Under the pieces are notes generated by a model, which was not told where the DNA came from, searched no databases, and worked only from the letters and a program-made list of their open reading frames with translations. The translations under genes and the position numbers were made by a program. From positions 6,760,001-6,824,000 of the forward strand of contig OX485809.1 in assembly GCA_950295325.1 (NCBI GenBank): DNA of 64,000 bases, given 5' to 3'. The first letter of the stretch is position 1; each line of letters starts with the position of its first letter. Source of the stretch: Polytrichum commune. Its lineage: Eukaryota > Streptophyta > Polytrichopsida > Polytrichales > Polytrichaceae. This document shows, one piece after another, positions 49,201 to 61,348 of the stretch.

Positions 49201-52200
49201 GAATTAGCACTTAGATTCCGAGAGGCTAGGCACTCAAGGGTAATGGGCCAGATTTCGCATTGTTTTGAATGTTTGAGTTAGCACTTAGATTCCGAGAGGC
49301 TAGGCCTTTCAAGGGTAATGGACCAGATTTCGCATTGTTTTGAATGTTTGAGTTAGCACTTAGATTCCGAGAGGCTAGGCACTCAAGGGTCTTGGACCAG
49401 ATTTTGACTTTGTTGTGTATGCTTGAATTAGCACTTAGATTCCGAGAGGCTAGGCACTCAAGGGTAATGGGCCAGATTTCGCATTGTTTTGAATGTTTGA
49501 GTTAGCACTTAGATTCCGAGAGGCTAGGCACTCAAGGGTCTTGGACCAGATTTTGACTTTGTTGTGTATGCTTGAATTAGCACTTAGATTCCGAGAGGCT
49601 AGGCACTCAAGGGTAATGGGCCAGATTTCGCATTGTTTTGAATGTTTCAGTTAGCACTTAGATTCCGAGAGGCTAGGCACTCAAGGGTCTTGGACCAGAT
49701 TTTGACTTTGTTGTGTATGTTTGAGTTAGCACTTAGATTCCGAGAGGCTAGGCATTCAAGGGTCTTGGACCAGATTTTCGCTTTGATTTGTATGTTTGAG
49801 TTAGCACTTAGATTCCGAGAGGCTAGGCCTTTCAAGGGTCATGGACCAGATTTCGCATTGTTTTGAATGTTTGAGTTAGCACTTAGATTCCGAGAGGCTA
49901 GGCACTCAAGGGTCTTGGACCAGATTTTGACTTTGTTGTGTATGTTTGAGTTAGCACTTACATTCCGAGAGGCTAGGCCTTTCAAGGGTAATGGACCAGA
50001 TTTCGCATTGTTTTGAATGTTTGAGTTAGCACTTAGATTCCGAGAGGCTAGGCCTTTCGAGGGTCATGGACCAGATTTCGCATTGTTTTGAATGTTTGAG
50101 TTAGCACTTAGATTCCGAGAGGCTAGGCACTCAAGGGTCTTGGACCAGATTTTGACTTTGTTGTGTATGCTTGAATTAGCACTTAGATTCCGAGAGGCTA
50201 GGCACTCAAGGGTAATGGGCCAGATTTCGCATTGTTTTGAATGTTTGAGTTAGCACTTAGATTCCGAGAGGCTAGGCACTCAAGGGTAATGGGCCAGATT
50301 TCGCATTGTTTTGAATGTTTGAGTTAGCACTTAGATTCCGAGAGGCTAGGCACTCAAGGGTCTTGGACGAGATTTTGACTTTGTTGTGTATGCTTGAGTT
50401 AGCACTTACATTCCGAGAGGCTAGGCATTCAAGGGTCTTGGACCAGATTTTCGCTTTGATTGTATGTTTGAGTTAGCACTTAGATTCCGAGAGGCTAGGC
50501 CTTTGAAGGGTAATGGACCAGATTTCGCATTGTTTTGAATGTTTGAGTTAGCACTTAGATTCCGAGAGGCTAGGCATTCAAGGGTCTTGGACCAGATTTT
50601 CGCTTTGATTTGTATGTTTGAGTTAGCACTTAGATTCCGAGAGGCTAGGCCTTTGAAGGGTAATGGACCAGATTTCGCATTGTTTTGAATGTTTGAGTTA
50701 GCACTTAGATTCCGAGAGGCTAGGCATTCAAGGGTCTTGGACCAGATTGTCGCTTTGATTTGTATGTTTGAGTTAGCACTTAGATTCCGAGAGGCTAGGC
50801 ATTCAAGGGTCTTGGACCAGATTTCGCATTATTTTGAATGTTTGAGTTAGCACTTAGATTCCGAGAGGCTAGGCACTCAAGGGTAATGGGCCAGATTTCG
50901 CATTATTTTGAATGTTTGAGTTAGCACTTAGATTCCGAGAGGCTAGGCACTCAAGGGTCTTGGACCAGATTTTGACTTTGTTGTGTATGCTTGAGTTAGC
51001 ACTTACATTCCGAGAGGCTAGGCCTTTCAAGGGTAATGGACCAGATTTCGCATTGTTTTGAATGTTTGAGTTAGCACTTAGATTCCGAGAGGCTAGGCAC
51101 TCAAGGGCGTTGGACCAGATTTTGACTTTGTTGTGTATGTTTGAGTTAGCACTTAGATTCCGAGAGGCTAGGCCTTTCAAGGGTAATGGACCAGATTTCG
51201 CATTGTTTTGAATGTTTGAGTTAGCACTTAGATTCCGAGAGGCTAGGCATTCAAGGGTCTTGGACCAGATTTTCGCTTTGATTTGTATGTTTGAGTTAGC
51301 ACTTAGATTCGGAGAGGCTAGGCCTTTGAAGGGTAATGGACCAGATTTCGCATTGTTTTGAATGTTTGAGTTAGCACTTAGATTCTGAGAGGCTAAGCAT
51401 TCAAGGGTCTTGGACCAGATTTTCGCTTTGATTTGTATGTTTGAGTTAGCACTTAGATTCCGAGAGGCTAGGCCTTTCAAGGGTCATGGACCAGATTTCG
51501 CATTGTTTTGAATGTTTGAGTTAGCACTTAGATTCCGAGAGGCTAGGCACTCAAGGGTCTTGGACCAGATTTTGACTTTGTTGTGTATGCTTGAGTTAGC
51601 ACTTAGATTCCGAGAGGCTAGGACCTTTCAAGGGTCATGGACCAGATTTCGCATTGTTTTGTATGTTTGAGTTAGCACTTAGATTCCGAGAGGCTAGGCA
51701 CTCAAGGGTAATGGGCCAAATTTCGCATTATTTTGAATGTTTGAGTTAGCACTTAGATTCCGAGAGGCTAGGCACTCAAGGGTCTTGGACCAGATTTTGA
51801 CTTTGTTGTGTATGCTTGAGTTAGCACTTAGATTCCGAGAGGCTAGGCACTCAAGGGCGTTGGACCAGATTTTGACTTTGTTGTGTATGTTTGAGTTAGC
51901 ACTTACATTCCGAGAGGCTAGGCCTTTCAAGGGTAATGGACCAGATTTCGCATTGTTTTGAATGTTTGAGTTAGCACTTAGATTCCGAGAGGCTAGGCAT
52001 TCAAGGGTCTTGGACCAGATTTTCGCTTTGATTTGTATGTTTGAGTTAGCACTTAGATTCCGAGAGGCTAGGCCTTTGAAGGGTAATGGACCAGATTTCG
52101 CATTGTTTTGAATGTTTGAGTTAGCACTTAGATTCTGAGAGGCTAGGCATTCAAGGGTCTTGGACCAGATTTTCGCTTTGATTTGTATGTTTGAGTTAGC

Positions 52201-54883
52201 ACTTAGATTCCGAGAGGCTAGGCCTTTCAAGGGTCATGGACCAGATTTCGCATTGTTTTGAATGTTTGAGTTAGCACTTAGATTCCGAGAGGCTAGGCAC
52301 TCAAGGGTCTTGGACCAGATTTTGACTTTGTTGTGTATGCTTGAGTTAGCACTTAGATTCCGAGAGGCTAGGACCTTTCAAGGGTCATGGACCAGATTTC
52401 GCATTGTTTTGTATGTTTGAGTTAGCACTTAGATTCCGAGAGGCTAGGCATTCAAGGGTAATGGGCCAGATTTCGCATTATTTTGAATGTTTGAGTTAGC
52501 ACTTAGATTCCGAGAGGCTAGGCACTCAAGGGTCTTGGACCAGATTTTGACTTTGTTGTGTATGCTTGAATTAGCACTTAGATTCCGAGAGGCTAGGCAC
52601 TCAAGGGTAATGGGCCAGATTTCGCATTGTTTTGAATGTTTGAGTTAGCACTTAGATTCCGAGAGGCTAGGCACTCAAGGGTCTTGGACCAGATTTTGAC
52701 TTTGTTGTGTATGCTTGAATTAGCACTTAGATTCCGAGAGGCTAGGCACTCAAGGGTAATGGGCCAGATTTCGCATTGTTTTGAATGTTTCAGTTAGCAC
52801 TTAGATTCCGAGAGGCTAGGCACTCAAGGGTCTTGGACCAGATTTTGACTTTGTTGTGTATGTTTGAGTTAGCACTTAGATTCCGAGAGGCTAGGCATTC
52901 AAGGGTCTTGGACCAGATTTTCGCTTTGATTTGAATGTTTGAGTTAGCACTTAGATTCCGAGAGGCTAGGCCTTTCAAGGGTCATGGACCAGATTTCGCA
53001 TTGTTTTGAATGTTTGAGTTAGCACTTAGATTCCGAGAGGCTAGGCACTCAAGGGTCTTGGACCAGATTTTGACTTTGTTGTGTATGCTTGAATTAGCAC
53101 TTAGATTCCGAGAGGCTAGGCACTCAAGGGTAATGGGCCAGATTTCGCATTGTTTTGAATGTTTGAGTTAGCACTTAGATTCCGAGAGGCTAGGCACTCA
53201 AGGGTCTTGGACGAGATTTTGACTTTGTTGTGTATGCTTGAGTTAGCACTTAGATTCCGAGAGGCTAGGCATTCAAGGGTCTTGGACCAGATTTTCGCTT
53301 TGATTTGTATGTTTGAGTTAGCACTTAGATTCCGAGAGGCTAGGCCTTTGAAGGGTAATGGACCAGATTTCGCATTGTTTTGAATGTTTGAGTTAGCACT
53401 TAGATTCCGAGAGGCTAGGCATCCAAGGGTCTTGGATCAGATTTTCGCTTTGATTTGTATGTGTGAGTTAGCACTTAGATTCGGAGAGGCTAGGCCTTTC
53501 AAGGGTCATGGACCAGATTTCGCATTGTTTTGAATGTTTGAGTTAGCACTTAGATTCCGAGAGGCTAGGCATTCAAGGGTCTTGGACCAGATTTTCGCTT
53601 TGATTTGTATGTTTGAGTTAGCACTTAGATTCCGAGAGGCTAGGCCTTTCAAGGGTCATGGACCAGATTTCGCATTGTTTTGAATGTTTGAGTTAGCACT
53701 TAGATTCCGAGAGGCTAGGCCTTTCAAGGGTCATGGACCAGATTTCGCATTGAGTTGTATGTTTGAGTTAGCACTTAGATTCCGAGAGGCTAGGCCTTTG
53801 AAGGGTAATGGGCCAGATTTCGCATTGTTTTGAATGTTTGAGTTAGCACTTAGATTCCGAGAGGCTAGGCACTCAAGGGTCTTGGACCAGATTTTGACTT
53901 TGTTGTGTATGCTTGAGTTAGCACTTAGATTCCGAGAGGCTAGGCACTCAAGGGTCTCGGACCAGATTTTGACTTTGTTGTGTATGCTTGAGTTAGCACT
54001 TAGATTCCGAGAGGCTAGGCATTCAAAGGTCTTGGACCATATTTTCGCTTTGATTTGTATGTTTGAGTTAGCACTTAGATTCTGAGAGGCTAGGCCTTTC
54101 AAGGGTCATGGACCAGATTTCGCATTGATTTGTATGTTTGAGTTAGCACTTAGATTCCGAGAGGCTAGGCCTGTGAAGGGTAATGGACCAGATTTCGCAT
54201 TGTTTTGAATGTTTGAGTTAGCACTTAGATTCCCGGAGGCTAGGCCTTTCAAGGGTAATGGACCAGATTTCGCATTGTTTTGAATGTTTGAGTTAGCACT
54301 TAGATTCGGAGGGCTAGGCCTTTCAAGGGTAATGGACCAGATTTTGACTTTGTTGTGTATGCTTGAGTTAGCACATAGATTCCGAGAGGCTAGGCATTCA
54401 AGGGTCTTGGACCATATTTCGCGTTGATTTGAATGTTTGAGTTATCACTTTGATTCCGAGAGGCTAGGCCTTTCAAGGGTCTTGGACCAGATTTTGACTT
54501 TGTTGTGTATGCTTGAGTTAGCACTTAGATTCCGAGAGGCTAGGCACTCAAGGGTAATGGACCAGATTTCGCATTGTTTTGAATGTTTGAGTTAGCACTT
54601 AGATTCCGAGAGGCTAGGCCTTTCAAGGGTCTTGGACCAGATTTTCGCATTGATTTGAATGTTTGAGTGACCACTTAGATTCCGAGAGTCTAGGCCTTTC
54701 AAGGGTAATGGACCAAATTTTGACTTTGTTGTGTATGCTTGAGTTAGCACTTAGATTCGGAGAGGCTAGGCCTTTCAAGGGTCCTGGACCAGATTTTGAC
54801 TTTGTTGTGGATGCTTGAGTTAGCAGTTAGATTCCGAGAGGTTAGGCAATCAAGGGTAATGTCTAACTTTTCTTTTTGTGTAG

Positions 54884-57800
54884 GAGTCTCAAGCTATGGA
54901 TCTCATTCTCTCCGAGGATCCATCCACAGATGCCCATGTTCTTCAATTGGAGCCTGCCGAGGTGGAAGTTGATCCACTTGTCGATGTCCAACCGGGAAAG
55001 GTGTTCTCTATGTGAACTCTTCCTTTTGTTTCCAAGCACTCCCGGTACCTTGGCTTTCAATATATTTTGGGCTTAATCTCATATCTTTGTTTCCACCCTT
55101 GTAGATTGATTCACCTCATCAATCTGACCCCGTGCGTCCTCTTGATGAGTCTACTGCGGAGGAGACTGAGCTCGAGATTCGGAGATCCCAAAAAGAAGAC
55201 TCTATCGGTGTGATTCATAGGGTTCGCATCAAACCTCTTGCTAAGTCACATTTCTCTATTCCATTGTGCCGCTTGCAATGTCTTCCTCTTGTTCGCCCCA
55301 TCAGCAAGGTCGATGTTGCTCGGCTGCAAAACGAATTTGTCATGGGTTACCGTGACGGTGACCGTGCAATGTATGTCTCTCCCTACAACAACCTTGATGA
55401 GGTGCTTCTAGTTTCGGATGACATTCGAGCCTCCTGGAGTTCACTATGGCAGGAGTCTAGTGATGAGTTTGATTCCATGCTCGAGAAGGATTCCGACCTC
55501 TCTCAATTTGTTGGCAAGATGTTTTTCGTGTGAGAGGGGAATCATCGCTTGACGGCTTGGCTTAGACACATTAACAAGCACCATTCCATGGACAAAGATT
55601 GGCACATCTCCGTGGACTGCATTGTTGTCGACCCGAGAAACTGTGCTGCCGTCTTCCTTAATGCAATGAATGACATCAACTGGTAAGTTTGTTTTTGTTT
55701 GGGTTCTTATTGTTTGTTTTCCTTTCTCAAAATTTTTCATCTTTTGTTTCTCGCTTACTTATTCCTAGTAGGTCCACGGAGCACGACCATGTCAAGGACA
55801 ACCTTCCCGCCAAGCTCCTCCGCATTCGAACATTTGGGAAGATGAAACTTGAGGAGTTCAAGGACCTCATTTCTCCCCAAGACTACAAGACTTGCGAGGC
55901 CAAAATGCTAAAAACTCCAACTTGGTATCCTCTTACCTTGGACATATTCGTCAAATTCTTGTATAAGGTGATTCTCCCTCCCCTTCCTTTTGCTTTGATA
56001 GCCCACAAGCATGTGTTCATACTTGCCATCTTACCCTCCAAAGACAATGACATATATGGGCTTATGCCTTTCTTCTCTTCATTTCTGTCATTCATTTTCA
56101 CTTCTCTTTGTGTGTTTTAGAGAGAGATCTTGAACGCAGCCGACACTGCAGCAAGGTTGTACCGGGAGAATACACCCGAATCCCGCAGGTCAGCTACCGA
56201 AATTTGGGATACTATGACCAAAGCGCAAGAGAAACTCATCAAGAGTATTCGGACTCGAAATTTCGAGAAGTTCATTTCCGTCGCCCACAAGGATAATGGC
56301 GAAGACTTCTTCTATGAGGTGCGCCTCCGATTTGTTTTACTTTTGGCTTTCAACTTCATCTTTCATCCATTCTAGTTTCATCTTTCTTACACTCTCATAT
56401 GTTGCAGATTGACCGTCATTTTTCCACCTTCATGTACCCCGATATGACGATAGAAAAACTTCAAAAGGTGGCAACCACCCATGTCGATGCCTGTTTCAAA
56501 GCCAAGTGGCTTCGGTGGTGGAATTCTCCCGCCAAGGTCAAAATGGAAAATCAATTCCCCTCTTCTCTTCCTCTCCGTGAGAAAGTCCTTGACGACTGGC
56601 TTAACAAAGCTTCTTTTTGGGCACAGGTACATCTTCATCTTTTGTGTCTTCTTGTTTGTTAGTTTCTCTCATTTCCATATCTAACTGTTGGTCTCTCTTT
56701 ATATAGTTGGAGAAGGGCGTTGAGGCTGAGATTGCATCGTTTGAGAACGAGTTGTCCGTGGACATTGATTGGAATTCCACGGAGATTTTACACCCGTCCA
56801 ATTATGTTGAGCATTGGAGGCTCATTTTGTGGGACAAGGCTTTCCGGGTGTATTTTGAGGACAAGGCCGATTTAACATTTAGTAAAGGCCTTGACCTCTT
56901 CGAGTTCGACGAAGGCCCCATCGCCATCAAACGCGTTGCTTATTGGTACTCTTTTCCTTTAATTTTTTTCATCGCTTTCGTTTCCTTTCCACGGCAATTT
57001 TCTTACTCTATGTTTTCCATTTTCTAGGTACATTCACCGCGAGCTCTTTGTGAAGAATGTTTTGCCTCCTTCGTCCTTGCCCGCTTTCCTTTTGGAGTGG
57101 ATCGATGTCCACTCCAATCTTTGTGTCTATACGGCCATGCAAGTTGCAAAGTTTCCACCCTCGCACTTGAAGGAATGTGGTTGGTATTTGGATTGCTCTC
57201 GTGCATTTGTGCCCGATGAAGAAGAAGCCCTTTACGGCAGCCTTGTGAACTCCGGCCCCGACGTCATTGAATTGGATGAGGAGCCAGATGAACCTACTCC
57301 CGCTCCTCCATCGGTTGAGAAGGATGTTGCGCCCTTCAAGGGTAGAGGCAGAGGTAAGAAGGCTCTCGCCCATGCCTCTTCTCAAGTTTCCTCACGTTCT
57401 AATGCCAAGGCCTCCGTTCAACGCAATGTTCCTCCAGCCACCACCGTGGTTGGAAGTCCCACCGCCACTCCATCTGCCGCCCTCGCCAATCCGGTAGTTG
57501 CTCCTTCTCATAGCGGTGTAACCATTCCATCTGTGCCTCGCAAGCGGAAGGCTGTTGCACCTGATACGTCGGCAACTTCCTCCGACATGTCATCTTGCCA
57601 TTCTTTGATTGAGAATGTGGACATGGGGGAGCTCATTGAGGATCTCATGAAGACCAAAGTTCCACCTCCGGCCTACCGACGCATCCAAGACTTCCTAACA
57701 AAGGTTTGTGTGCATTGTTTTATTCTTTCATTCAATGTATTTCATCATTTTCTTATTTTTTGACTTTCTTTGCATTTTGACCTTTCAGGTTGGAGCGGGT

Positions 57801-59131
57801 CGTACTCGTCCAAACACCAAGCATAAGGTTCACACGGGCATTGATCTCCTGTTTGCAGATGTGCCCGAGAACCTACGTGTTCCGGGCATCACTTCCTCAT
57901 CCTCGGATGTTCCTCACTGGAACATCCGCTCAGCCACTTACTTCGAGGTTCTGTTTGCATTCGCGAATGCCAACCTTCATGACGATGGCGTCCTCGTCTT
58001 TGCGCATGCTGCCGATCCAGAGGTTTCGAGATCAATTCATAACTGGGCTCACACAGAGGATTTCTATGTTGCCGAGGACTGGTTCGGCATGAGCGACCTC
58101 GATCTTCAATCTCCCTCTAATCCGTCTGAACTGGTACTTCTTCTTGGCCTTCATCCATTTTCATTCATAGTCTTTTTGTTTTGTTCTTGTTTTCCTAACT
58201 CTAGCTTTCACAATTTGCGCAGACTCGGAAATTTTTCATCAAGGTACTTGTGCGGAACCGGTCCGTTTTGAATGTCCGCACGTCGGACTTCATGGACATG
58301 GGCTACAATCTCAAACGAGATGATTGGCTCAACAACTTCACCGATTTGAAAAACCAATCCGTGAGGGTCGACGGGGTGTCTTGGAGAGGCGCCCGTGAAA
58401 AGCGTCCGGAATTTTTTTCGATCCTTTTCTCCGCCCTCACAGATAAGGACGACATTATATTGGATTGGCAGTGTGGTGTTGGTTCGTTCTTCTTCTCTAG
58501 TTTTTCTCATTTTTTTTCCTTTTGGATTTTTTGTTTTCATTTGTAATCGGTTGCTTATTCATTTCCCAATGCTAATCCCTTCGCATTTTGTTTGTTTAGG
58601 AGGTTCCATAATAGCATGCCGCTCCATTCAACGCCATATTGTGGCGCTTGAATCCGACATTGATGTCTTCAAGTCCATCCTCCTCCCCCTTCGCGAGCCT
58701 GACCAAGAACAAACCTCTCAACCCGCCGCCCCTCAACGAGGCTCCGTTTTTGCTCCTCTTCCTCGAAAGATGGCCAAGCGCAATTTCGATTTGCTCTGTG
58801 AGTAAGTTCGTTCGTTGATTCTACCTTGTTTTCCTTTGTATCTTCAAGTGTTTGACATAGATACATGTGCTCATGTTTTTTTCTTTTTTCATCTATGTAC
58901 AGAGTTCAAATTAAAAGCCCCATCCGCTTTCTTAATGCGGAGATTTTTGCAACGCCTTCGGCGACGTTCGAGCTCCCTCCTTATGCTTCAGAGCTTGCCC
59001 ATCGTTTGGCCGAAGCACCATCCCCACCTCCTAGTCGCATCCGGCCTTACAACAAACTAGTATTGGATTTCCTAGACATAGAGGCAGAGCAGGGCGAGGA
59101 AAGTGATAGACATAGTAGTCATAGTGGTTGA
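54884..59131 (+). pseudogene. ParB-like plus N6/N4 DNA methylase-like protein, exons 2-12 (one in-frame TGA)
   Basis: Exons: 54884-55000, 55105-55682, 55772-55967, 56121-56318, 56408-56626, 56707-56945, 57028-57703, 57789-58133, 58223-58481, 58600-58801, 58903-59131. All are GT-AG and in phase; with exon 1 they give about 1,200 residues. Exon 3 holds a ParB/sulfiredoxin-like core: RPISKVDVARLQ, then EGNHRLTAWLRHI, where GNHR matches the GxHR/GERR nucleotide-binding box. A TGA at 55,531 stands exactly before EGNHR, probably from TGG. A helical region and a Pro/Ala-rich linker (exon 8) follow. Exons 9-11 resemble a beta-class DNA methylase, with a motif IV-like LLFADVPENL followed by a motif I-like LDWQCGVGGS and IVALESD. 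DPPY is not intact, so methyl transfer is doubtful. ParB fused to DNA methylase is well known in phages and prokaryotes. Confidence 0.65.
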
Positions 59132-59266
59132 CTACGATTCGTGCATCTCTAACCCCATTTCATATGTATTGCGTTTGCTATACTTTTTATAAAAGTGTTT
59201 TATGAATTTCAATTTTCCTTTTGCAATCCCATATATCTCCTTGGTCGTCTTATGTTGGTGTTTGAG
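59132..59266. other. 3' region of the ParB/methylase-like gene
   Basis: AT-rich sequence between the stop codon and the inverted satellite. No canonical AATAAA was seen. Confidence 0.5.
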
Positions 59267-60490
59267 GCTAGCCTCTCGGAATCTAAGTGCTAACTCAAAC
59301 ATTCAAAACAATGCGAAATCTGGTCCAAGACCCTTGACTGCCTAGCCTCTCGGAATCTAAGTGCTAACTCAAGCATACACAACAAAGTCAAAATCTGGTC
59401 CATTACCCTTGAAAGGCCTAGCCTCTCGGAATCTAAGTTCTAACTCAAGCATACACAACAAAGTCAAAATCTGGTCCAAGACCCTTGAGTGCCTAGCCTC
59501 TCGGAATCTAAGTGCTAACTCAAACATTCAAAACAATGCGAAATCTGGTCCATTACCCTTCAAAGGCCTAGCCTCTCGGAATCTAAGTGCTAACTCAAGC
59601 ATGCACAAGAAAGTCAAAATCTGGTCCATGACCCTTGAGTGCCTAGCCTCTCGGAATCTAAGTGCTAACTCAAACATACAAAACAATGCGAAAATCTGGT
59701 CCAAGACCCTTGAATGCCTAGCCTCTCGGAATCTAAGTGCTAACCCAAACATTCAAAACAATCCGAAATCTGGTCCAAGACCCTTGAAAGGCCTAGCCTC
59801 TTGGAATCTCAGTGCTAACCCAAACATTCAAAGCAATGCGAAATCTGGTCCATGACCCTTGAAAGGCCTAGCCTCTCGGAATCTAAGTGCTAACTCAAAC
59901 ATACAAATCAATGCGAAATTTGGTCCATGTCCCTTGAAAGGGCCTAGCCTCTCGGAATCTAAGTGCTAACTCAAACATACAAATCAATGCGAAATCTGGT
60001 CCATGACCCTTGAAAGGCCTAGCCTCTTGGAATCTAAGTGCTAACTCAAACATACAAATCAAAGCGAAAATCTGGTCCAAGACCCTTGAATGCCTAGCCT
60101 CTCGGAATCTAAGTGCTAACCCAAACATTCAAAACAATGCGAAATCTGGTCCATGACCCTTGAAAGGCCTAGCCTCTCGGAATCTAAGTGCTAACTCAAA
60201 CATACAATTCAAAGCGAAAATCTGGTCCAAGACCCTTGAATGCCTAGCCTCTCGGAATCTAAGTGCTAACCCAAACATTCAAAACAATGCGAAATCTGGT
60301 CCAAGACCCTTGAAAGGCCTGGCCTCTCGGAATCTAAGTGCTAACTCAAGCATTCAATTCAATGCGAAATCTGGTCCATTAGCCTTGAAAGGCCTAGCCT
60401 CTCGGAAACTAAGTGCTAACTCAAACATTCAAATCAATGCGAAATCTGGTCCATTAGCCTTGAAAGGCCTAGCCTCTCGGAATCTAAGTG
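59267..60490 (-). repeat. Inverted 1.2-kb satellite array (about 16 copies of the 75-bp unit)
   Basis: The same unit as the main array, but in reverse complement (GCCTCTCGGAATCTAAGTGC). It has more single-base variants (CTTGGAATCTC, CGGAAACTAAG) than the main array. Together the two arrays flank the downstream exons of the ParB/methylase-like gene in inverted orientation. Confidence 0.95.
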
Positions 60491-60529
60491 GCCACATTTT
60501 GTATGAAAGGGGGAGGTTAGATTTTTTGT

Positions 60530-61100
60530 TGGGTAGGCTCTCGGCTCCGAGAGGGTAATCCCTTGGGCTCTGGGACCAGATATTGTTTCAATGTGGGTGG
60601 TTACATGTTTGGTTGGGTAGGCTCTCGGCTAGTTAGTGTAGAGCCTTAGTTAGAGGGGCCAGATTTTGGATGAATGTGAAAGCCTTCATGTTCTGTTAGT
60701 TTAGGCTCTCGGCTAGGTAGTCTAAGGTCTTAGTTAGGGGGGCCATATTTTGGATGAATGTGAAAGCCTTCAAGTTCTGTTAGTTTAGGCTCTCGGCTAG
60801 TTAGTGTAGAGTCTTAGTTAGAGGGGCCAGATTTTGGATGAATGTGAAAGCCTTCAAGTTCTGCTAGTTTAGGCTCTCGGCTAGTTAGTTCAAGGTCTTA
60901 GTTATATGGGGCTATATTCTGGATCAATGTGAAAGCTTAGAGGTCATGTTTGTTTAGGCTCCCGGCTAGTTAGTGAAGGTCTTAGTTATAGGGGGCCATA
61001 TTTTGGATGAATGTGAAAGCTTCAAGGTTATGTTTGTTTAGGCTCTCGGCTAGTTAGTTCAAGGTCTTAGTTATAGGGGGCCATGTATTGGATGAGGGGT
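60530..61100 (+). repeat. 84-bp tandem repeat (about six copies)
   Basis: GGCTCTCGGCTAG recurs at 60,620, 60,704, 60,788, 60,872, 60,957 and 61,041. Each is followed by GGGGCCAGATTTTGGATGAA-like sequence. Shared words (CCAGATTTTG, CTCTCGG) link it to the 75-bp satellite and to the zone left of the main array. Confidence 0.85.
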
Positions 61101-61348
61101 TCATCATATGGTGGTCTAGCCCGGATCCTCTACTTGAGTTTTGATTCACCCCTTTAATACAAGGCAATCAAACCAAATATACTACCAATCATAGACACCT
61201 CACCTTTCTCCCTTTTCACATTAGACCCTTAACAAATGCAATGACTTGGGTAACTATATATCAGCCACAAATGGTTGCAAGCTCATATTCATGCAAGCGT
61301 CACTAAAGGTGCGTCTCTTGGCCTCTCTTCATGTTTTGTTTGCTCTTG

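Larger units (their letters stand above)
26073..54861 (+). repeat. 28.8-kb array of a 75-bp satellite (about 384 copies)
   Basis: The core is GAGTTAGCACTTAGATTCCG then AGAGGCTAGGC. It is followed by one of several link modules (ACTCAAGGG, ATTCAAGGG, CTTTCAAGGG, CTTTGAAGGG), then TCTTGGACC, TAATGGACC, TAATGGGCC or TCATGGACC. It ends in one of three bodies: CGCATTGTTTTGAATG, TGACTTTGTTGTGTATG or TCGCTTTGATTTGTATG. Units are 74-76 bp. Because 75 is divisible by three and the unit lacks stops in some frames, long open frames appear on both strands; they are by-products. Copies at the two edges are more diverged than those inside, as expected for arrays homogenised from the centre. Confidence 0.97.

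Noticed and set aside
26212-54085. Many open frames of 60-353 residues on both strands with 25-residue repeats (for example MFELALRFREAR or KGLASRNLSANS).
   Set aside because: They arise because the satellite unit is 75 bp and happens to lack stops. Both strands are open at the same places, lengths follow array indels, and no promoter or splice context exists.
26073-54861. CRISPR-like array.
   Set aside because: Units are directly adjacent with no unique spacers, and the setting is eukaryotic.
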